This document shows, one piece after another, positions 20,115 to 32,788 of a stretch of 64,000 bases of DNA (within the stretch, counting starts at the first letter, position 1; each line of letters opens with the position of its first letter). The stretch spans positions 1-64,000 of the forward strand of contig DXCC01000020.1 of assembly GCA_019116245.1 (NCBI GenBank), written 5' to 3'. The notes under the pieces were generated by a model that had not been told where the DNA came from, made no database searches, and saw only the letters and a list, made by a program, of their open reading frames with translations. Source of the DNA: Candidatus Tidjanibacter faecipullorum. GTDB lineage: Bacteria > Bacteroidota > Bacteroidia > Bacteroidales > Rikenellaceae. A program made the translations under genes and the position numbers.

Positions 20115-21314
20115 CTACGCGTTCCGCTTGAGCCCCAGCCGCGGACAGCGGTGGAACTCCCGGGTCCGGTCGAACAGGTAGCGGTAGGTGACGTGCGTCT
20201 TGTTGCGGTGCGCACAGACGTAGTTCTCCACCATGCGGATCATCACGGGGTTGAAATCGCCCATCCAGGCCAACTCCAGCGTCTTGTAGTGGATGTCACC
20301 GCGCGCCACGGCCCGCTCGAACTCGTGCATGATGCCCGATTCGATGCCGCGCCCGTGAAATTCGGGCGTCACGCCGAAGATGATCGCAAAGACGCGGTCG
20401 GCCTTGTGGGTGAACTTCAGCATGGCCATCAGCCGCAGCTTGTTCACCAGGTTGAGCTTGCCGTGGAACCGGCCGATCACCCGGTTCAGGTCGGGCACCA
20501 TGATGAAAAAGCCGACCGGCTCGTCATTGAAATAGGCGAAGTAGATCAGTTTCTCGTCGATGATGGGCTTCATCGCCTTCATCATGCTCTGCGCCTGCTC
20601 GCGCGTCATGGGACGCACGCCGGGGAAATTGGCCCACGCCTTGTTGTAGATCAGCCGGAAATCATCGGCCACCTGCTCCAGATTGCGCTTGTCGATGTGG
20701 TCGAACCGGTAGCCGGGCGTCTCCTCCAGCCGTTTCACGCGGGCATAGACGGTCGGATTGAACTCGCCCACCCGCATGTTGCGCTGATAGGTATATTGGT
20801 TGAAATAGTTCTGGAAGCCGTATCCCTCGAAGAGTTCCTTATAATAAGGAAGGTTGTAGGGATTGGTGTAGAGCGGCTGCAGTTCGAAGCCCTGCACCAG
20901 ACAGCCCCACCACTCGTCGCGGGGACCGAAGTTGATCGGGCCGTCCATCGCCTCCATGCCCTTGGAACGGAGCCAGTCGCGCGCCGCATCGAAGAGCATG
21001 TTGGCCGCCTCCTGCGAATTGATGCACTCGAAGAAGCCGCAGCCGCCCGTGGGCTGCTCCTCGGCTGCCGCCTGATCGGCATTGTAGAAGGCGGCAATGC
21101 GGCCCACCACGTCGCCCTGCCCGTTGCGCAGCAGCCAGCGGATGGCCTCGCCCCCCTCGAACATCCGGTTGCGGGCCGGATCGAACACCTTTTCGATATC
21201 GTCGTCCAGCGGCTGCACCCAGTTGCGGTTACCCTTATATAATTTCCGCGCCATGGACAGGAACTCACGGGCCTGCCTGCGCGTCCTCACCTCTTCAAGC
21301 GTATATTTTTCCAT
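20115..21314 (-). CDS. Conserved protein with GNAT-like fold
   Basis: A 399-residue cytosolic protein. Stretches such as YFAYFNDEPVGFFIMVPDLN, TPEFHGRGIESGIMHEF and LAWMGDFNPVMIRMVE are what one expects of an acyl-CoA N-acyltransferase (GNAT) C-terminal half, with HGRGIES in the place of the acetyl-CoA-binding loop. The N-terminal half (FGPRDEWWGCLVQGFELQP) is shared by a widespread bacterial family without assigned function. I start at the ATG at 21314; the frame upstream has only a TTG. It has its own -7 box and follows no operon partner. Confidence 0.65.
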   Translation of the reverse strand: MEKYTLEEVRTRRQAREFLSMARKLYKGNRNWVQPLDDDIEKVFDPARNRMFEGGEAIRWLLRNGQGDVVGRIAAFYNADQAAAEEQPTGGCGFFECINSQEAANMLFDAARDWLRSKGMEAMDGPINFGPRDEWWGCLVQGFELQPLYTNPYNLPYYKELFEGYGFQNYFNQYTYQRNMRVGEFNPTVYARVKRLEETPGYRFDHIDKRNLEQVADDFRLIYNKAWANFPGVRPMTREQAQSMMKAMKPIIDEKLIYFAYFNDEPVGFFIMVPDLNRVIGRFHGKLNLVNKLRLMAMLKFTHKADRVFAIIFGVTPEFHGRGIESGIMHEFERAVARGDIHYKTLELAWMGDFNPVMIRMVENYVCAHRNKTHVTYRYLFDRTREFHRCPRLGLKRNA

Positions 21315-21340
21315 GTCGATCAACAAAATCTTTCAATCTT

Positions 21341-21348
21341 CAAATATA
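21341..21348 (-). promoter_or_regulatory. Candidate -7 box for the GNAT-like gene
   Basis: The minus strand reads TATATTTG, 27 bases before the start codon. Confidence 0.45.
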
Positions 21349-21505
21349 CGAAGAAACCGTGAAAATGCTAACAATTACGCTGCGGAAAAACCGCGGCCGA
21401 CGCCAGGTCCTCCCTGCGGACGGAACGGACGGCGCACGGGGGCCGCATCGGGCAAGAATTTTCATCTTTTTTCTTTCGTTCATTATAAACTATCATAAAA
21501 ATGCC

Positions 21506-21513
21506 TATATTTG
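21506..21513 (+). promoter_or_regulatory. Candidate -7 box for gdhA
   Basis: TATATTTG, a full match to TAnnTTTG, in an AT-rich stretch. It would give a leader of about 78 bases. The -33 element is weak. Confidence 0.5.
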
Positions 21514-21597
21514 GAGAAAATTTAAAGAGGGGTGTACAACGCGCCCTCCGACGTAAGGAATTTTTTAAAGACACACTTTAACTAATAACTTTCAATC

Positions 21598-22938
21598 ATG
21601 AATGTTGAGAAATTGATGGCCGACCTCGAGCGTCGCCACCCGGGAGAAAGCGAATACCTGCAGGCTGTTCGCGAAGTACTCGAATCGATCGAAGAAGTGT
21701 ACAACCAGCACCCCGAATTCGAGAAGGCAAAGATCGTTGAGCGGATCGTTGAGCCGGATCGTATTTTCACGTTCCGTGTTACCTGGGTTGATGACAAAGG
21801 CGAAGTTCAGACCAACCTCGGCTACCGTGTACAGTTCAACAGCGCGATTGGCCCGTACAAAGGCGGTCTCCGTTTCCACAAGGCCGTTAACCCCTCGATG
21901 CTGAAGTTCCTCGGTTTCGAGCAGACGTTCAAAAACGCCCTCACCACGCTCCCGATGGGCGGTGCAAAGGGTGGTTCCGATTTCGACCCGGTTGGCAAAT
22001 CGGATGCTGAAATCATGCGTTTCTGCCAGGCTTTCATGCTGGAGTTGTGGCGCAACATCGGTGTTGACACCGACGTACCTGCCGGTGACGTAGGCGTAGG
22101 CGGTCGTGAGATCGGCTTCCTCAACGGCATGTATCAGAAACTCGCTCGTCAGTACCACACGGGTGTGCTGACCGGCAAGGGCATGAACTGGGGCGGTTCG
22201 ATCCTTCGTCCCGAGGCAACCGGTTACGGTGCACTCTACTTCGTACAGCACATGCTGCACCTGGCTGGCAAAGACATCAAGGGCGCTACGATCGCTCTCT
22301 CGGGCTTCGGTAACGTAGCTTGGGGCGCTGCCAAGAAAGCAACCGAACTCGGTGCAAAGGTTATCGCCATCTCGGGTCCTGACGGTGTGATCTACAACCC
22401 GAACGGCATGACCGACGAGAAGATCGACTACATGCTCGAACTCCGCGCTTCGAACCGCAACATCGTTGCTCCGTTCGCTGAGAAGTTCAAAGACGCAACC
22501 TTCACCCCCGGCAAGAAAGCATGGAGCATCAAGTGCGACATCGCTCTTCCCTGCGCATTCCAGAACGAGCTGAACGGCGACGACGCTGCCGAACTGCTCA
22601 AGAACGGTACGTGGTGCTGCGCCGAGGTATCGAACATGGGATGTACGCCTGAGGCTATCCACGCATTCCAGAAAGCCGGTATCCTCTTCGCTCCGGGTAA
22701 AGCCGTTAACGCCGGTGGTGTAGCTACCTCGGGTCTGGAAATGACTCAGAACTGCATGCACCTGTCGTGGTCGGGCAAAGAGGTGGACGAGAGACTCCAC
22801 ACCATCATGGCCAGCATCCACGAGGCTTGCGTTACCTACGGTAAACAGCCCGACGGTTACATCAACTACGTGAAAGGTGCCAACATTGCCGGCTTCATGA
22901 AAGTCGCTCAGGCAATGCTCGAGCAGGGTATCTACTAA
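21598..22938 (+). CDS. gdhA: Glutamate dehydrogenase, hexameric class I
   Basis: A 446-residue enzyme interconverting glutamate with 2-oxoglutarate and ammonium. The substrate region holds KGGLRFHKAVN and PMGGAKGGSDFD (the Lys at about 124 is the expected catalytic residue); the dinucleotide fold has SGFGNVAWGAA at about 236. The tail GYINYVKGANIAGFMKVAQAML is typical of the class I enzymes. Cofactor preference cannot be decided here. Codon choice is unlike most neighbours (many GGT, CGT, GTT, GCT), as in highly expressed genes. The gene is monocistronic, with a UUCG-loop terminator. Confidence 0.96.
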   Translation: MNVEKLMADLERRHPGESEYLQAVREVLESIEEVYNQHPEFEKAKIVERIVEPDRIFTFRVTWVDDKGEVQTNLGYRVQFNSAIGPYKGGLRFHKAVNPSMLKFLGFEQTFKNALTTLPMGGAKGGSDFDPVGKSDAEIMRFCQAFMLELWRNIGVDTDVPAGDVGVGGREIGFLNGMYQKLARQYHTGVLTGKGMNWGGSILRPEATGYGALYFVQHMLHLAGKDIKGATIALSGFGNVAWGAAKKATELGAKVIAISGPDGVIYNPNGMTDEKIDYMLELRASNRNIVAPFAEKFKDATFTPGKKAWSIKCDIALPCAFQNELNGDDAAELLKNGTWCCAEVSNMGCTPEAIHAFQKAGILFAPGKAVNAGGVATSGLEMTQNCMHLSWSGKEVDERLHTIMASIHEACVTYGKQPDGYINYVKGANIAGFMKVAQAMLEQGIY

Positions 22939-22963
22939 TCGGTACTTGCCTTTCAGACAACGG

Positions 22964-22996
22964 AAAGGGATGCTTCGGCATCCCTTTCTTTTTTTG
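22964..22996 (+). terminator. gdhA terminator
   Basis: A ten-base perfect stem (22964-22973 with 22978-22987) closed by a TTCG tetraloop and followed by a T-rich tail. Confidence 0.93.
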
Positions 22997-23292
22997 TATC
23001 CGTCCGCGCTTCTTGTCCGTCGCCACCTGCCGCAGGACGGCAAACAATTCCCTCCATCCTTCCTCCTCTCTACGAAACCGGTTCCTCCTCCCCAGCGAGC
23101 GCAACCTTCGTTTCGGGCACTGTCGGATGCCCCGGCTGCCAGCTACCCTTCCCCGCATCGGCCGCACGAGCGGAAAAGGCAAAAAAGGCGGAAAAAAGAA
23201 AAACGATAGGAGCAGCCGGGACAACCAGAGCGCAAGAGTAGAAAAGCGGAAAGAGCAACCAGAGGGGCATCGTCTGCCCCCTGCAAAACGAA
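22997..23292. other. Intergenic region with no recognisable gene
   Basis: Roughly 300 bases between the gdhA and mgsA terminators. Open frames here have arginine- or proline-rich, low-complexity translations and no start context. I see no RNA gene or repeat. Confidence 0.6.
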
Positions 23293-23324
23293 AGCGGACA
23301 GGCACCGTTTGTTGCCCGTCCGCT
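23293..23324 (-). terminator. mgsA terminator
   Basis: Twelve-base stem (23293-23304 with 23313-23324) with one non-Watson-Crick position, followed on the minus strand by TTTCGTTTT. Confidence 0.75.
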
Positions 23325-23370
23325 CTATCCTGCAGGCCGGATCACTCCGGCCGATAACCAAAACTGCAAA

Positions 23371-23835
23371 TTATTTTTTCAACGTCCGCTCCACATAGTT
23401 GCGATACTCCTTCACCACCGGCTTGTAGTCCCCGTCGAACAGCGGCGACGAGATGATGAGATCCGCCGACGAACGGTTTACGGCCGTCGGCACATTGTAG
23501 AGGGTGGCCAAACGCAACAGCGCCTTCACATCCACATCGTGGGGCTGTGCCTCCATCGGGTCCCAGAAGAAGATCAGCGCATCGATCTTGCCCTCGGCGA
23601 TCATGGCGCCCAGCTGCTGGTCGCCGCCCAGCGGGCCCGACTTCAACAGGCGCACGTCGGCAACGGCCTCCTTGCCCTGCTGCTTCTCGAGCGTGGCAGC
23701 CACCATCCGACCGGTCGTTCCGGTACATACGAGGCTGTGCTTCAACAGCAGCTCCTTGTTCCAATCGGCCCACTCGACCAGATCGGGTTTCATGTTGTCA
23801 TGCGCCACCAGCGCAATCGTTTTCTTTCCTTTCAT
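23371..23835 (-). CDS. mgsA: Methylglyoxal synthase
   Basis: A 154-residue enzyme that converts dihydroxyacetone phosphate to methylglyoxal and phosphate, a glycolytic overflow route. It shows His12/Asp13 in ALVAHDNMK, Asp72 in the GGDQQLG motif, and the FFWDPMEAQPHDVD segment with Asp92 and Asp102, all expected active-site regions. Length matches the family. The gene stands alone between two terminators. It shares its substrate pool with tpiA about 8 kb away. Confidence 0.95.
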   Translation of the reverse strand: MKGKKTIALVAHDNMKPDLVEWADWNKELLLKHSLVCTGTTGRMVAATLEKQQGKEAVADVRLLKSGPLGGDQQLGAMIAEGKIDALIFFWDPMEAQPHDVDVKALLRLATLYNVPTAVNRSSADLIISSPLFDGDYKPVVKEYRNYVERTLKK

Positions 23836-23931
23836 CTTTTCTTAACATCCAAATTTAACTCGCTGCAAAGAAAATCACCCGGTATTACGGAACGGTCTCC
23901 TTCGTGTGACGAAATCGTTACATCCGCCCCG

Positions 23932-26559
23932 CTACTTGCTCAGGGCGGCGATCCGTTCGCGGATGGCGGCGATCTTCGCCTCGGCGTCGTTCTTCTTGGC
24001 GTATTCGGTCTCCACCACCTTCTGCGGGGCGCCGCTGACGAAACGTTCGTTGGAGAGTTTCTTCATCACCGACGCGAGGAAACCCTCCAGATAGGCCAGA
24101 TCGGCGTGCAGCTTCTTCAGCTCGGCCTCCGTATCGACCATTCCCTCGAGCGGCACGAAATACTGGGTGGTCTTGACGATGAACGCCATGGCAGCCGGAT
24201 CCTTCTCCCCGACGCAGGCAATCTCCGAGAGATTGGCCATCTTGATCAGTACGGGAGCATACTCGGCCGGGTAGTTCTCGTCGCGAATCACCTTGAGCAA
24301 GAGCTTCTCCTTGTTGGGAATGTTCTTCTGCTGGCGCAGGTTGCGGACAGCGGCCACCACCTCCTTGACAAGTTCGAAACGGGCCAGCAGCTCGTCACTC
24401 CACGCACCGGTCTTCGGCATGTCGGCCACCATGATGCTTTCGCCCTGACGGCGCGGCGCAAGGTGCTGCCACAACTCCTCGGTCACGAAAGGCATGAAGG
24501 GATGGAGCATGCGCAACAGTTTGTCGAAGAACTCCTGCGTACGGGCAAAGGTATCCCCGTCGACGGGCTGGCCATAGGCCGGTTTCACCATCTCGAGATA
24601 CCACCCCGAGAACTCGTCCCAGAAGAGGCGGTAGAGGGTCATGAAGGCATCCGAAATACGGTACGCCTCGAAGTGGGCGTCGATCTCGGCCAGCGTGCGG
24701 TCAAGCAGGTTGGCAAACCACTCGACGGCCAGCCCGCTGCTTTCGGGCTGTGCGGCTGTCCCGTCCACCTGCCAGGAGCCGACCAGACGGAAGGCGTTCC
24801 AGATCTTGTTACCGAAGTTGCGGCCCTGCTCGCACATCGCCTCGTCGAACATGATGTCGTTGCCGGCCGTCGAACAGAGCAGCATGGCCACACGCACGCC
24901 GTCGGCGCCGTAACGGTCGATCAGATCGAGCGGGTCGGGCGAGTTGCCGAGCGACTTGCTCATCTTGCGCCCCAGCTTGTCACGCACGATGCCCGTGAAA
25001 TAGACGTTGCGGAAAGGCTTCTCGCCCCGGTATTCGTAACCGGCCATGATCATGCGGGCCACCCAGAAGAAGATGATGTCGGGGCCGGTCACCAGATCGT
25101 TGGTCGGATAGTAGTAGTTGATTTCGGGATTGTCGGGATGCACGATACCGTCGAACAGCTCGATCGGCCAGAGCCACGAGCTGAACCACGTGTCAAGCAC
25201 ATCCTCGTCCTGGCGCAGGTCGGCGAGCTGCAGCGCGTCGTTGCCGCTCTGCTCGCGGGCCAGCCGCAGCGCCACCTGCTCGTTCTCTGCCACCACGAAG
25301 CCGCCTTCGGGCAGATACCACGCCGGAATGCGGTGGCCCCACCACAACTGGCGCGACACGCACCAGTCCTTGATGTTCTCCATCCAGTGACGGTAGGTAT
25401 TCTTGAACTTGGGCGGCACGAAGCGGATCAGGTCATCCATCACCGCGCGCAGAGCCGGCTGGGCCAGCGTATCCATCTTCAGGAACCACTGCATCGAGAG
25501 TTTCGGCTCGATCGGCACGTGGGTGCGCTCGGAGTAGCCCACGTTGTTCGTGTAGGCCTCGGTATGATCCAGCAGACCGGCCGCATCGAGATCCTTCTCG
25601 ATCTGCTCGCGCACGGCGAAACGGTCCATGCCCACATACATGCCCACCCGGTCGTTCACCGTACCGTCAGGATTGAAGATATCGATCGCCTCGAGGCTGT
25701 ATTTCTGACCGATCATGTAGTCGTTCACGTCGTGGGCCGGGGTCACTTTCAGCACGCCCGTACCGAACTCCTTGTCAACATAACTGTCGGCAATGACCGG
25801 AATGGTGCGCCCCACCAGCGGCACCCGCACCGCATGGCCGATCATGTGGTGGTAGCGCGGGTCGTCGGGGTTGACGCACAGCGCCACGTCGCCGAGAATC
25901 GTCTCCGGACGGGTTGTGGCCACCACCATGTAGCCGTCGCCGTCCGCGATCATGTAGCGCAGGAAGTAGAGTTTGCCGTGCGACTCCTGGAACACCACCT
26001 CCTCGTCCGAAAGGGCGGTCTGCGCCGCGGGATCCCAGTTCACCATCCGCACGCCGCGGTAGATGAGCCCCTTGTTGTAGAGATCGACGAAGACCTTGAT
26101 GACGCTGGCCGAGCGGATCTCGTCCATCGTGAAGGCCGTGCGGTCCCAGTCACACGAGGCGCCCAGCCGGCGCAACTGCTTGAGGATGATGCCGCCGTGC
26201 TCCTCCTTCCACTGCCAGGCGTGGCGCAGGAACTCTTCGCGCGAGAGGGAGGATTTCTCGATGCCCTGTTCGCGCAGGCGGGCCACCACCTTGGCCTCCG
26301 TGGCGATGGAGGCGTGGTCGGTGCCGGGCACCCAGCAGGCATTCATGCCCCGCATGCGGGCGCGGCGCACCAGCACGTCCTGCAGCGTGTTGTTGAGCAT
26401 GTGGCCCATGTGAAGCATGCCGGTCACGTTGGGCGGCGGAATCACGATCGTATAGGCCGGACGGTTGTCGGGTTCGGAGTGGAAATAGCCGCCGGCGAGC
26501 CAGTAGTCGTACCACTTGCCCTCGAGCTGCTGCGGGATGTATTTGTCTGCTATGTTCAT
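23932..26559 (-). CDS. valS: Valine-tRNA ligase
   Basis: An 875-residue class I aminoacyl-tRNA synthetase. The HIGH-type motif is HMGH at residues 50-53 (after PPPNVTG), the tungsten-like editing domain holds [11 protein letters not shown], and KMSKS lies at about 530. The C-terminal end is the coiled-coil tRNA arm ([22 protein letters not shown]). I start at 26559 ([11 protein letters not shown]). It is transcribed divergently from lon, with facing -7 boxes. Confidence 0.96.
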   Translation of the reverse strand: MNIADKYIPQQLEGKWYDYWLAGGYFHSEPDNRPAYTIVIPPPNVTGMLHMGHMLNNTLQDVLVRRARMRGMNACWVPGTDHASIATEAKVVARLREQGIEKSSLSREEFLRHAWQWKEEHGGIILKQLRRLGASCDWDRTAFTMDEIRSASVIKVFVDLYNKGLIYRGVRMVNWDPAAQTALSDEEVVFQESHGKLYFLRYMIADGDGYMVVATTRPETILGDVALCVNPDDPRYHHMIGHAVRVPLVGRTIPVIADSYVDKEFGTGVLKVTPAHDVNDYMIGQKYSLEAIDIFNPDGTVNDRVGMYVGMDRFAVREQIEKDLDAAGLLDHTEAYTNNVGYSERTHVPIEPKLSMQWFLKMDTLAQPALRAVMDDLIRFVPPKFKNTYRHWMENIKDWCVSRQLWWGHRIPAWYLPEGGFVVAENEQVALRLAREQSGNDALQLADLRQDEDVLDTWFSSWLWPIELFDGIVHPDNPEINYYYPTNDLVTGPDIIFFWVARMIMAGYEYRGEKPFRNVYFTGIVRDKLGRKMSKSLGNSPDPLDLIDRYGADGVRVAMLLCSTAGNDIMFDEAMCEQGRNFGNKIWNAFRLVGSWQVDGTAAQPESSGLAVEWFANLLDRTLAEIDAHFEAYRISDAFMTLYRLFWDEFSGWYLEMVKPAYGQPVDGDTFARTQEFFDKLLRMLHPFMPFVTEELWQHLAPRRQGESIMVADMPKTGAWSDELLARFELVKEVVAAVRNLRQQKNIPNKEKLLLKVIRDENYPAEYAPVLIKMANLSEIACVGEKDPAAMAFIVKTTQYFVPLEGMVDTEAELKKLHADLAYLEGFLASVMKKLSNERFVSGAPQKVVETEYAKKNDAEAKIAAIRERIAALSK

Positions 26560-26608
26560 ATCGCTTACGGTTGTTTGCACTGGAAAAAAGTCCCGAAGGA
26601 ACAACGTA

Positions 26609-26616
26609 CAAAGATA
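26609..26616 (-). promoter_or_regulatory. Candidate -7 box for valS
   Basis: The minus strand reads TATCTTTG, 50 bases before the valS start. No T-box is expected or seen. Confidence 0.5.
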
Positions 26617-26703
26617 GTGAAATTCGGTAACCTCAGGGCGGCTCTGTTGATAAACTGATGATCGTTTTCATAAGCGGTATACCATTCGGGGCGTAGTTTC
26701 GTT

Positions 26704-26711
26704 ATCTTTGT
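26704..26711 (+). promoter_or_regulatory. Candidate -7 box for lon
   Basis: TATCTTTG, 39 bases before the lon start codon, in mirror arrangement with the valS box. No CtsR- or HrcA-type operator was recognised. Confidence 0.5.
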
Positions 26712-26749
26712 ACCCAAAATCCACATTTGAAACAAGGAGATTTTTGAAC

Positions 26750-29176
<2,427 letters not shown>

Positions 29177-29199
29177 GCCTTCCGCCCGCTATTCCAAAG

Positions 29200-29236
29200 C
29201 TCCGCCAACCGGACCGGTTGGCGGAGTTTTTTTTTG
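29200..29236 (+). terminator. lon terminator
   Basis: Thirteen-base perfect stem (29200-29212 with 29214-29226) over a nearly palindromic centre, followed by about ten T. Confidence 0.92.
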
Positions 29237-29363
29237 TCTTCCTGCCCCGCGGCGGACCGTCTCCGTCCCCCGGGTCCCGGCCCGGCCGGCCGGTTCCGCC
29301 CGCCGAAATGCCTTCCGCGACAGGATTCGGCTGCGGAAGCGTGGGGATTGCGGGAAATTCTGC

Positions 29364-29371
29364 TAATTTTG
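29364..29371 (+). promoter_or_regulatory. Candidate -7 box for lysS
   Basis: TAATTTTG, matching TAnnTTTG, 37 bases before the lysS start codon. Confidence 0.5.
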
Positions 29372-29407
29372 CATGCGAAACTATTTGCAGAAAAAACCGA
29401 TACACAC

Positions 29408-31129
29408 ATGTCCTATACCGAACTCAGCGAACAGGAACAAATGCGCCGCAACTCGCTGGCGGCCCTGCGGGAGCTGGGCATCGAGCCCTACCCCGCCGCA
29501 CAGTATCCGGTGAACACGACCGCTGCCGAAATCGCGGCCGGCTTCGATCCGGAACAGCACAATTTCCAGGATGTCTGCATCGCCGGCCGCATCATGAGCC
29601 GCCGCATCATGGGCAGCGCCTCCTTCTTTGAACTGCAGGACCACACGGGCCGCATCCAGGTCTACATCCGCCGCGATGACGTCTGCCCCGAAGGAGACCC
29701 GACCCTCTACAACACGGTCTTCAAGAAACTGCTCGACATCGGCGACTTCATCGGCGTCGAGGGTTACGCCTTCATCACCCAGACGGGCGAACTGTCGGTT
29801 CACTGCCGCCGCTTCACCGTGCTGAGCAAATCGATCCGCCCGCTGCCCGTTGTCAAGGAAAAGGACGGCAAGGTATACGACGCCTTCTCCGATCCGGAGG
29901 CCCGCTACCGCCAGCGCTACGTGGACCTCGTGGTCAATCCGCAGGTGCGCAAGGTATTTGAGAAACGTGCGCTGATCGTCTCCACCATGCGCCGCTTCTT
30001 CGACGACAAGGGCTACCTCGAGGTGGAAACCCCGATCCTGCAGCCCATTCCGGGCGGTGCTGCGGCCCGTCCGTTCATCACGCACCACAACGCGCTCGAC
30101 GTAGACCTCTACCTGCGCATCGCCAACGAGCTCTACCTCAAGCGGCTGATCGTGGGCGGCTATCCGGGCGTCTATGAGTTCGCGCGCGACTTCCGCAACG
30201 AGGGCATGGACCGCACCCACAACCCCGAATTCACCGTGATGGAGATCTACGTCCCCTACAAGGACTACCTGTGGATGATGGACTTCACGGAGGAGATGCT
30301 CGAGAAGGTCTGCATGGCCGTGAACGGCACGACGGAGATCCGGATCGGCGACCACGACATCAGCTTCAAGCGTCCGTTCCGCCGCATCACCATGACCGAC
30401 GCCATCCTGCGGAAAACGGGTTTCGACATCACCGGCAAGAGCGAGGAGGAACTGCGTGCCGCCTGCCGTGACCTGAAGGTCGAGATCGACGACACGATGG
30501 GCAAAGGCAAACTGATCGACGCCATCTTCGGCACCTACTGCGAGGAGGAGCTGATCCAGCCCACCTTCGTCATGGACTACCCGATCGAGATGTCGCCGCT
30601 GAGCAAGCGCCACCGCAACAACCGCGATCTGACGGAACGTTTCGAGCTGTTCGTCGTGGGCAAGGAGCTCTGCAACGCCTACTCGGAGCTGAACGACCCG
30701 ATCGACCAGTACGAGCGTTTCCAGGAGCAACTGCGACTGAGCGAAAAGGGCGACGACGAGGCGATGTTCATCGACATGGACTTTGTTCGCGCCCTGGAGT
30801 ACGGCATGCCTCCCACCTCGGGCATGGGTATGGGCATCGACCGACTGACGATGTTCATGACCAACCAACCCTCGGTACAGGACGTCCTCTTCTTCCCGCA
30901 GATGAAACCCGAGAAGGGGGCCGTGAAGGATCCGGTCGAGAAATATACGGAGAAGGGCATTCCCGCCGAATGGGTGCCCGTGCTGCACAAGATGGGCTTC
31001 ACGACGGTCGAGTCGCTGAAAAAGCTGACCGCCGGCAAACTCTTCAATGACCTGTGCGGCTACAACAAGAAGAACAAACTCGGACTGAAGAACCCGACGG
31101 CCGACGAGGTAAAGGCCTGGCTGGCCTGA
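29408..31129 (+). CDS. lysS: Lysine-tRNA ligase, class II
   Basis: A 573-residue class II synthetase. An OB-fold anticodon-binding domain (about 60-165, with [21 protein letters not shown]) precedes the catalytic core with motif 2 region [19 protein letters not shown] and motif 3 [13 protein letters not shown]-terminal extension beyond the usual 500 residues ([20 protein letters not shown]) is helical and appears in Bacteroidota LysS. Start at 29408 ([11 protein letters not shown]); the frame runs open upstream to 29234 without family sequence. tpiA follows after 56 bases. Confidence 0.96.
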   Translation: MSYTELSEQEQMRRNSLAALRELGIEPYPAAQYPVNTTAAEIAAGFDPEQHNFQDVCIAGRIMSRRIMGSASFFELQDHTGRIQVYIRRDDVCPEGDPTLYNTVFKKLLDIGDFIGVEGYAFITQTGELSVHCRRFTVLSKSIRPLPVVKEKDGKVYDAFSDPEARYRQRYVDLVVNPQVRKVFEKRALIVSTMRRFFDDKGYLEVETPILQPIPGGAAARPFITHHNALDVDLYLRIANELYLKRLIVGGYPGVYEFARDFRNEGMDRTHNPEFTVMEIYVPYKDYLWMMDFTEEMLEKVCMAVNGTTEIRIGDHDISFKRPFRRITMTDAILRKTGFDITGKSEEELRAACRDLKVEIDDTMGKGKLIDAIFGTYCEEELIQPTFVMDYPIEMSPLSKRHRNNRDLTERFELFVVGKELCNAYSELNDPIDQYERFQEQLRLSEKGDDEAMFIDMDFVRALEYGMPPTSGMGMGIDRLTMFMTNQPSVQDVLFFPQMKPEKGAVKDPVEKYTEKGIPAEWVPVLHKMGFTTVESLKKLTAGKLFNDLCGYNKKNKLGLKNPTADEVKAWLA

Positions 31130-31185
31130 TGCCGGCGTCGAAATCCGGGACGGAAAAACTTCAACAAAACCATAAAACGACAACC

Positions 31186-31944
31186 ATGAGAAGAAAGATC
31201 GTTGCGGGCAACTGGAAAATGAACACCACCCCCGCAGAAGGCGCTGAACTGGCCAAGGCCGTAGCGGCCGGCAAAAAAGAGATCTGCGACTGCGTCAACT
31301 TCATCGTATGTCCGCCCTACACCCACCTGAGCGAAGTGGTGCGCATCACGCGCGGCACGGGTGTGGCTGTGGGCGCACAGGATTGCGCAACGGAGGAGAA
31401 GGGAGCCTTCACGGGCGAGGTTTCGGCCCGCATGATCGCTTCGCTCGGCGTCGAGTACGTCATCCTCGGCCACTCCGAGCGTCGACAGTACTACGGCGAA
31501 ACGAGCGAAACGCTCAACCGCAAGATGCGTCAGGCCTATGCCAACGGTCTGACTCCGATCTACTGCGTGGGCGAGAAACTCGAGGAACGTGAGGACGGTC
31601 GCCACTTCGACGTGGTCAAGGCCCAGCTCGAAGAGGTGATCTACCACCTGACGCCCGAACAGTTCGAACGGCTGATCGTGGCCTACGAACCCGTATGGGC
31701 CATCGGTACGGGCAAAACCGCTACGGCCGACCAAGCTCAGGAGATGCACGCCCACATCCGCCGCACGCTGGCAGCCAAGTTCGGCGCCACTGCCGAGCAG
31801 ACGCCCATTCTCTACGGCGGTTCGTGCAAACCCTCCAATGCCGGCGAACTCTTCGCCAAGGAGGATGTGGACGGCGGTCTGATCGGCGGTGCCGCTCTCG
31901 AGGCCGACTCGTTCCTGCAGATCGGCAAGGCGTTTCTGAAATAA
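31186..31944 (+). CDS. tpiA: Triosephosphate isomerase
   Basis: A 252-residue glycolytic enzyme interconverting dihydroxyacetone phosphate and glyceraldehyde 3-phosphate. Asn9 and Lys11 lie in AGNWKMN, the catalytic His is in GHSERR at about 96, and the catalytic Glu168 is in [14 protein letters not shown], which also carries the flexible loop. [12 protein letters not shown] and [10 protein letters not shown] bind phosphate. It lies close behind lysS and is followed by a terminator. Confidence 0.97.
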   Translation: MRRKIVAGNWKMNTTPAEGAELAKAVAAGKKEICDCVNFIVCPPYTHLSEVVRITRGTGVAVGAQDCATEEKGAFTGEVSARMIASLGVEYVILGHSERRQYYGETSETLNRKMRQAYANGLTPIYCVGEKLEEREDGRHFDVVKAQLEEVIYHLTPEQFERLIVAYEPVWAIGTGKTATADQAQEMHAHIRRTLAAKFGATAEQTPILYGGSCKPSNAGELFAKEDVDGGLIGGAALEADSFLQIGKAFLK

Positions 31945-31965
31945 GCGGACCACCGCTCTCTACCC

Positions 31966-31998
31966 AGCGAGGCCGGAGTGTATGACTCCGGCCTCGCT
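31966..31998 (+). terminator. tpiA terminator
   Basis: Fourteen-base perfect stem (31966-31979 with 31985-31998) and five-base loop, followed by GTTTA. Confidence 0.85.
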
Positions 31999-32157
31999 GT
32001 TTATCTCCCCGCTACCGCCCCCACCCGACTGTCCGCCCGGCCCGCCCCTTCCGGCCGCCCCAGGCCGCCGAACCCGACACCGGCGGCGCGCCCCCCATTT
32101 TTCCGCCGCGTGGTCCGATACACCAACCAAGCTGCCGACGGCCCGGCCAGATACGGA

Positions 32158-32188
32158 ACGACCCCTGCGGGGATGCCGCAGGGGTCGT
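32158..32188 (-). terminator. sodB terminator
   Basis: Thirteen-base stem (32158-32170 with 32176-32188) just after the sodB stop; only a weak T tract follows. Confidence 0.8.
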
Positions 32189-32212
32189 CACAGGAAGGAC
32201 TCCCGCAAGGGA

Positions 32213-32788
32213 TTAGAAACGCTCCTCAACCTTTTTCCAGTCGATCACGTTCCAGGTAGCCTTGATCGAATCGGCCCGACGGTTGCGGTAGTCGATGTAA
32301 TAGGCGTGCTCCCAAACATCCATCACCATCAGCGGCACGAGACCATTGCGGAGCGGATTGCCGGCATTGGATTCGTTCACAATGTCGAGGTTGCCGGCCG
32401 CATCCTTTACCAGCCACGTCCAGCCCGAACCGAACAGTCCGGTTGCCTTCTTCTCGAACTCGGCCTTGAAGGCATCGAACGAACCGAACTTGCGGTCGAT
32501 CGCCTCACGGAGCTTGCCGGTCGGCTCGGCCTGCGGAGCGGGCGAGAAGGTCGAGAAGTAGAAGGTGTGGTTCCACGTCTGGGCCGCGTTGTTGAAGATG
32601 CCGCCTTCCGCCTTGCAGATCATCTCCTCGAGCGAAGCATTCTCGAAGGGCGTGCCGACAATCAGGTTGTTCAGGTTGTTGACGTAGGTCTGCAGGTGTT
32701 TGCCGTAGTGGTATTCGATCGTTTCGCGGCTGATGTGCGGCTCGAGCGCATCCTGCGCATAGGCCAGCACGGGCATCGTGTGTTTCAT
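32213..32788 (-). CDS. sodB: Superoxide dismutase, Fe/Mn family
   Basis: A 191-residue enzyme dismutating superoxide. The four metal ligands are visible as His27 (IEYHYGKH), His74 (AAQTWNHTF), Asp157 and His161 (DVWEHAYY). Gln70 before the second ligand is at the position typical of the iron form, though related Bacteroidales enzymes can use either metal. No signal peptide, so cytosolic. It is monocistronic and convergent with tpiA. Confidence 0.95.
   Translation of the reverse strand: MKHTMPVLAYAQDALEPHISRETIEYHYGKHLQTYVNNLNNLIVGTPFENASLEEMICKAEGGIFNNAAQTWNHTFYFSTFSPAPQAEPTGKLREAIDRKFGSFDAFKAEFEKKATGLFGSGWTWLVKDAAGNLDIVNESNAGNPLRNGLVPLMVMDVWEHAYYIDYRNRRADSIKATWNVIDWKKVEERF

Noticed and set aside
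18822..21242. A plus-strand open frame of 806 codons opposite gcvT and the GNAT-like gene
   Set aside because: Shadow of two minus-strand genes; it also covers the terminator hairpin and the promoter region.
22895..23305. Possible small gene on the minus strand after gdhA
   Set aside because: It runs through the gdhA stop and terminator, is full of Arg, Phe and Pro, and has no start context.
23539..26658. A plus-strand open frame of 1039 codons opposite valS and mgsA
   Set aside because: Lies opposite valS with all its motifs; composition is that of a shadow frame.
29234..29407. N-terminal extension of lysS
   Set aside because: The open frame continues upstream over the lon terminator and the lysS promoter; the extra residues are proline/arginine-rich and outside the family.
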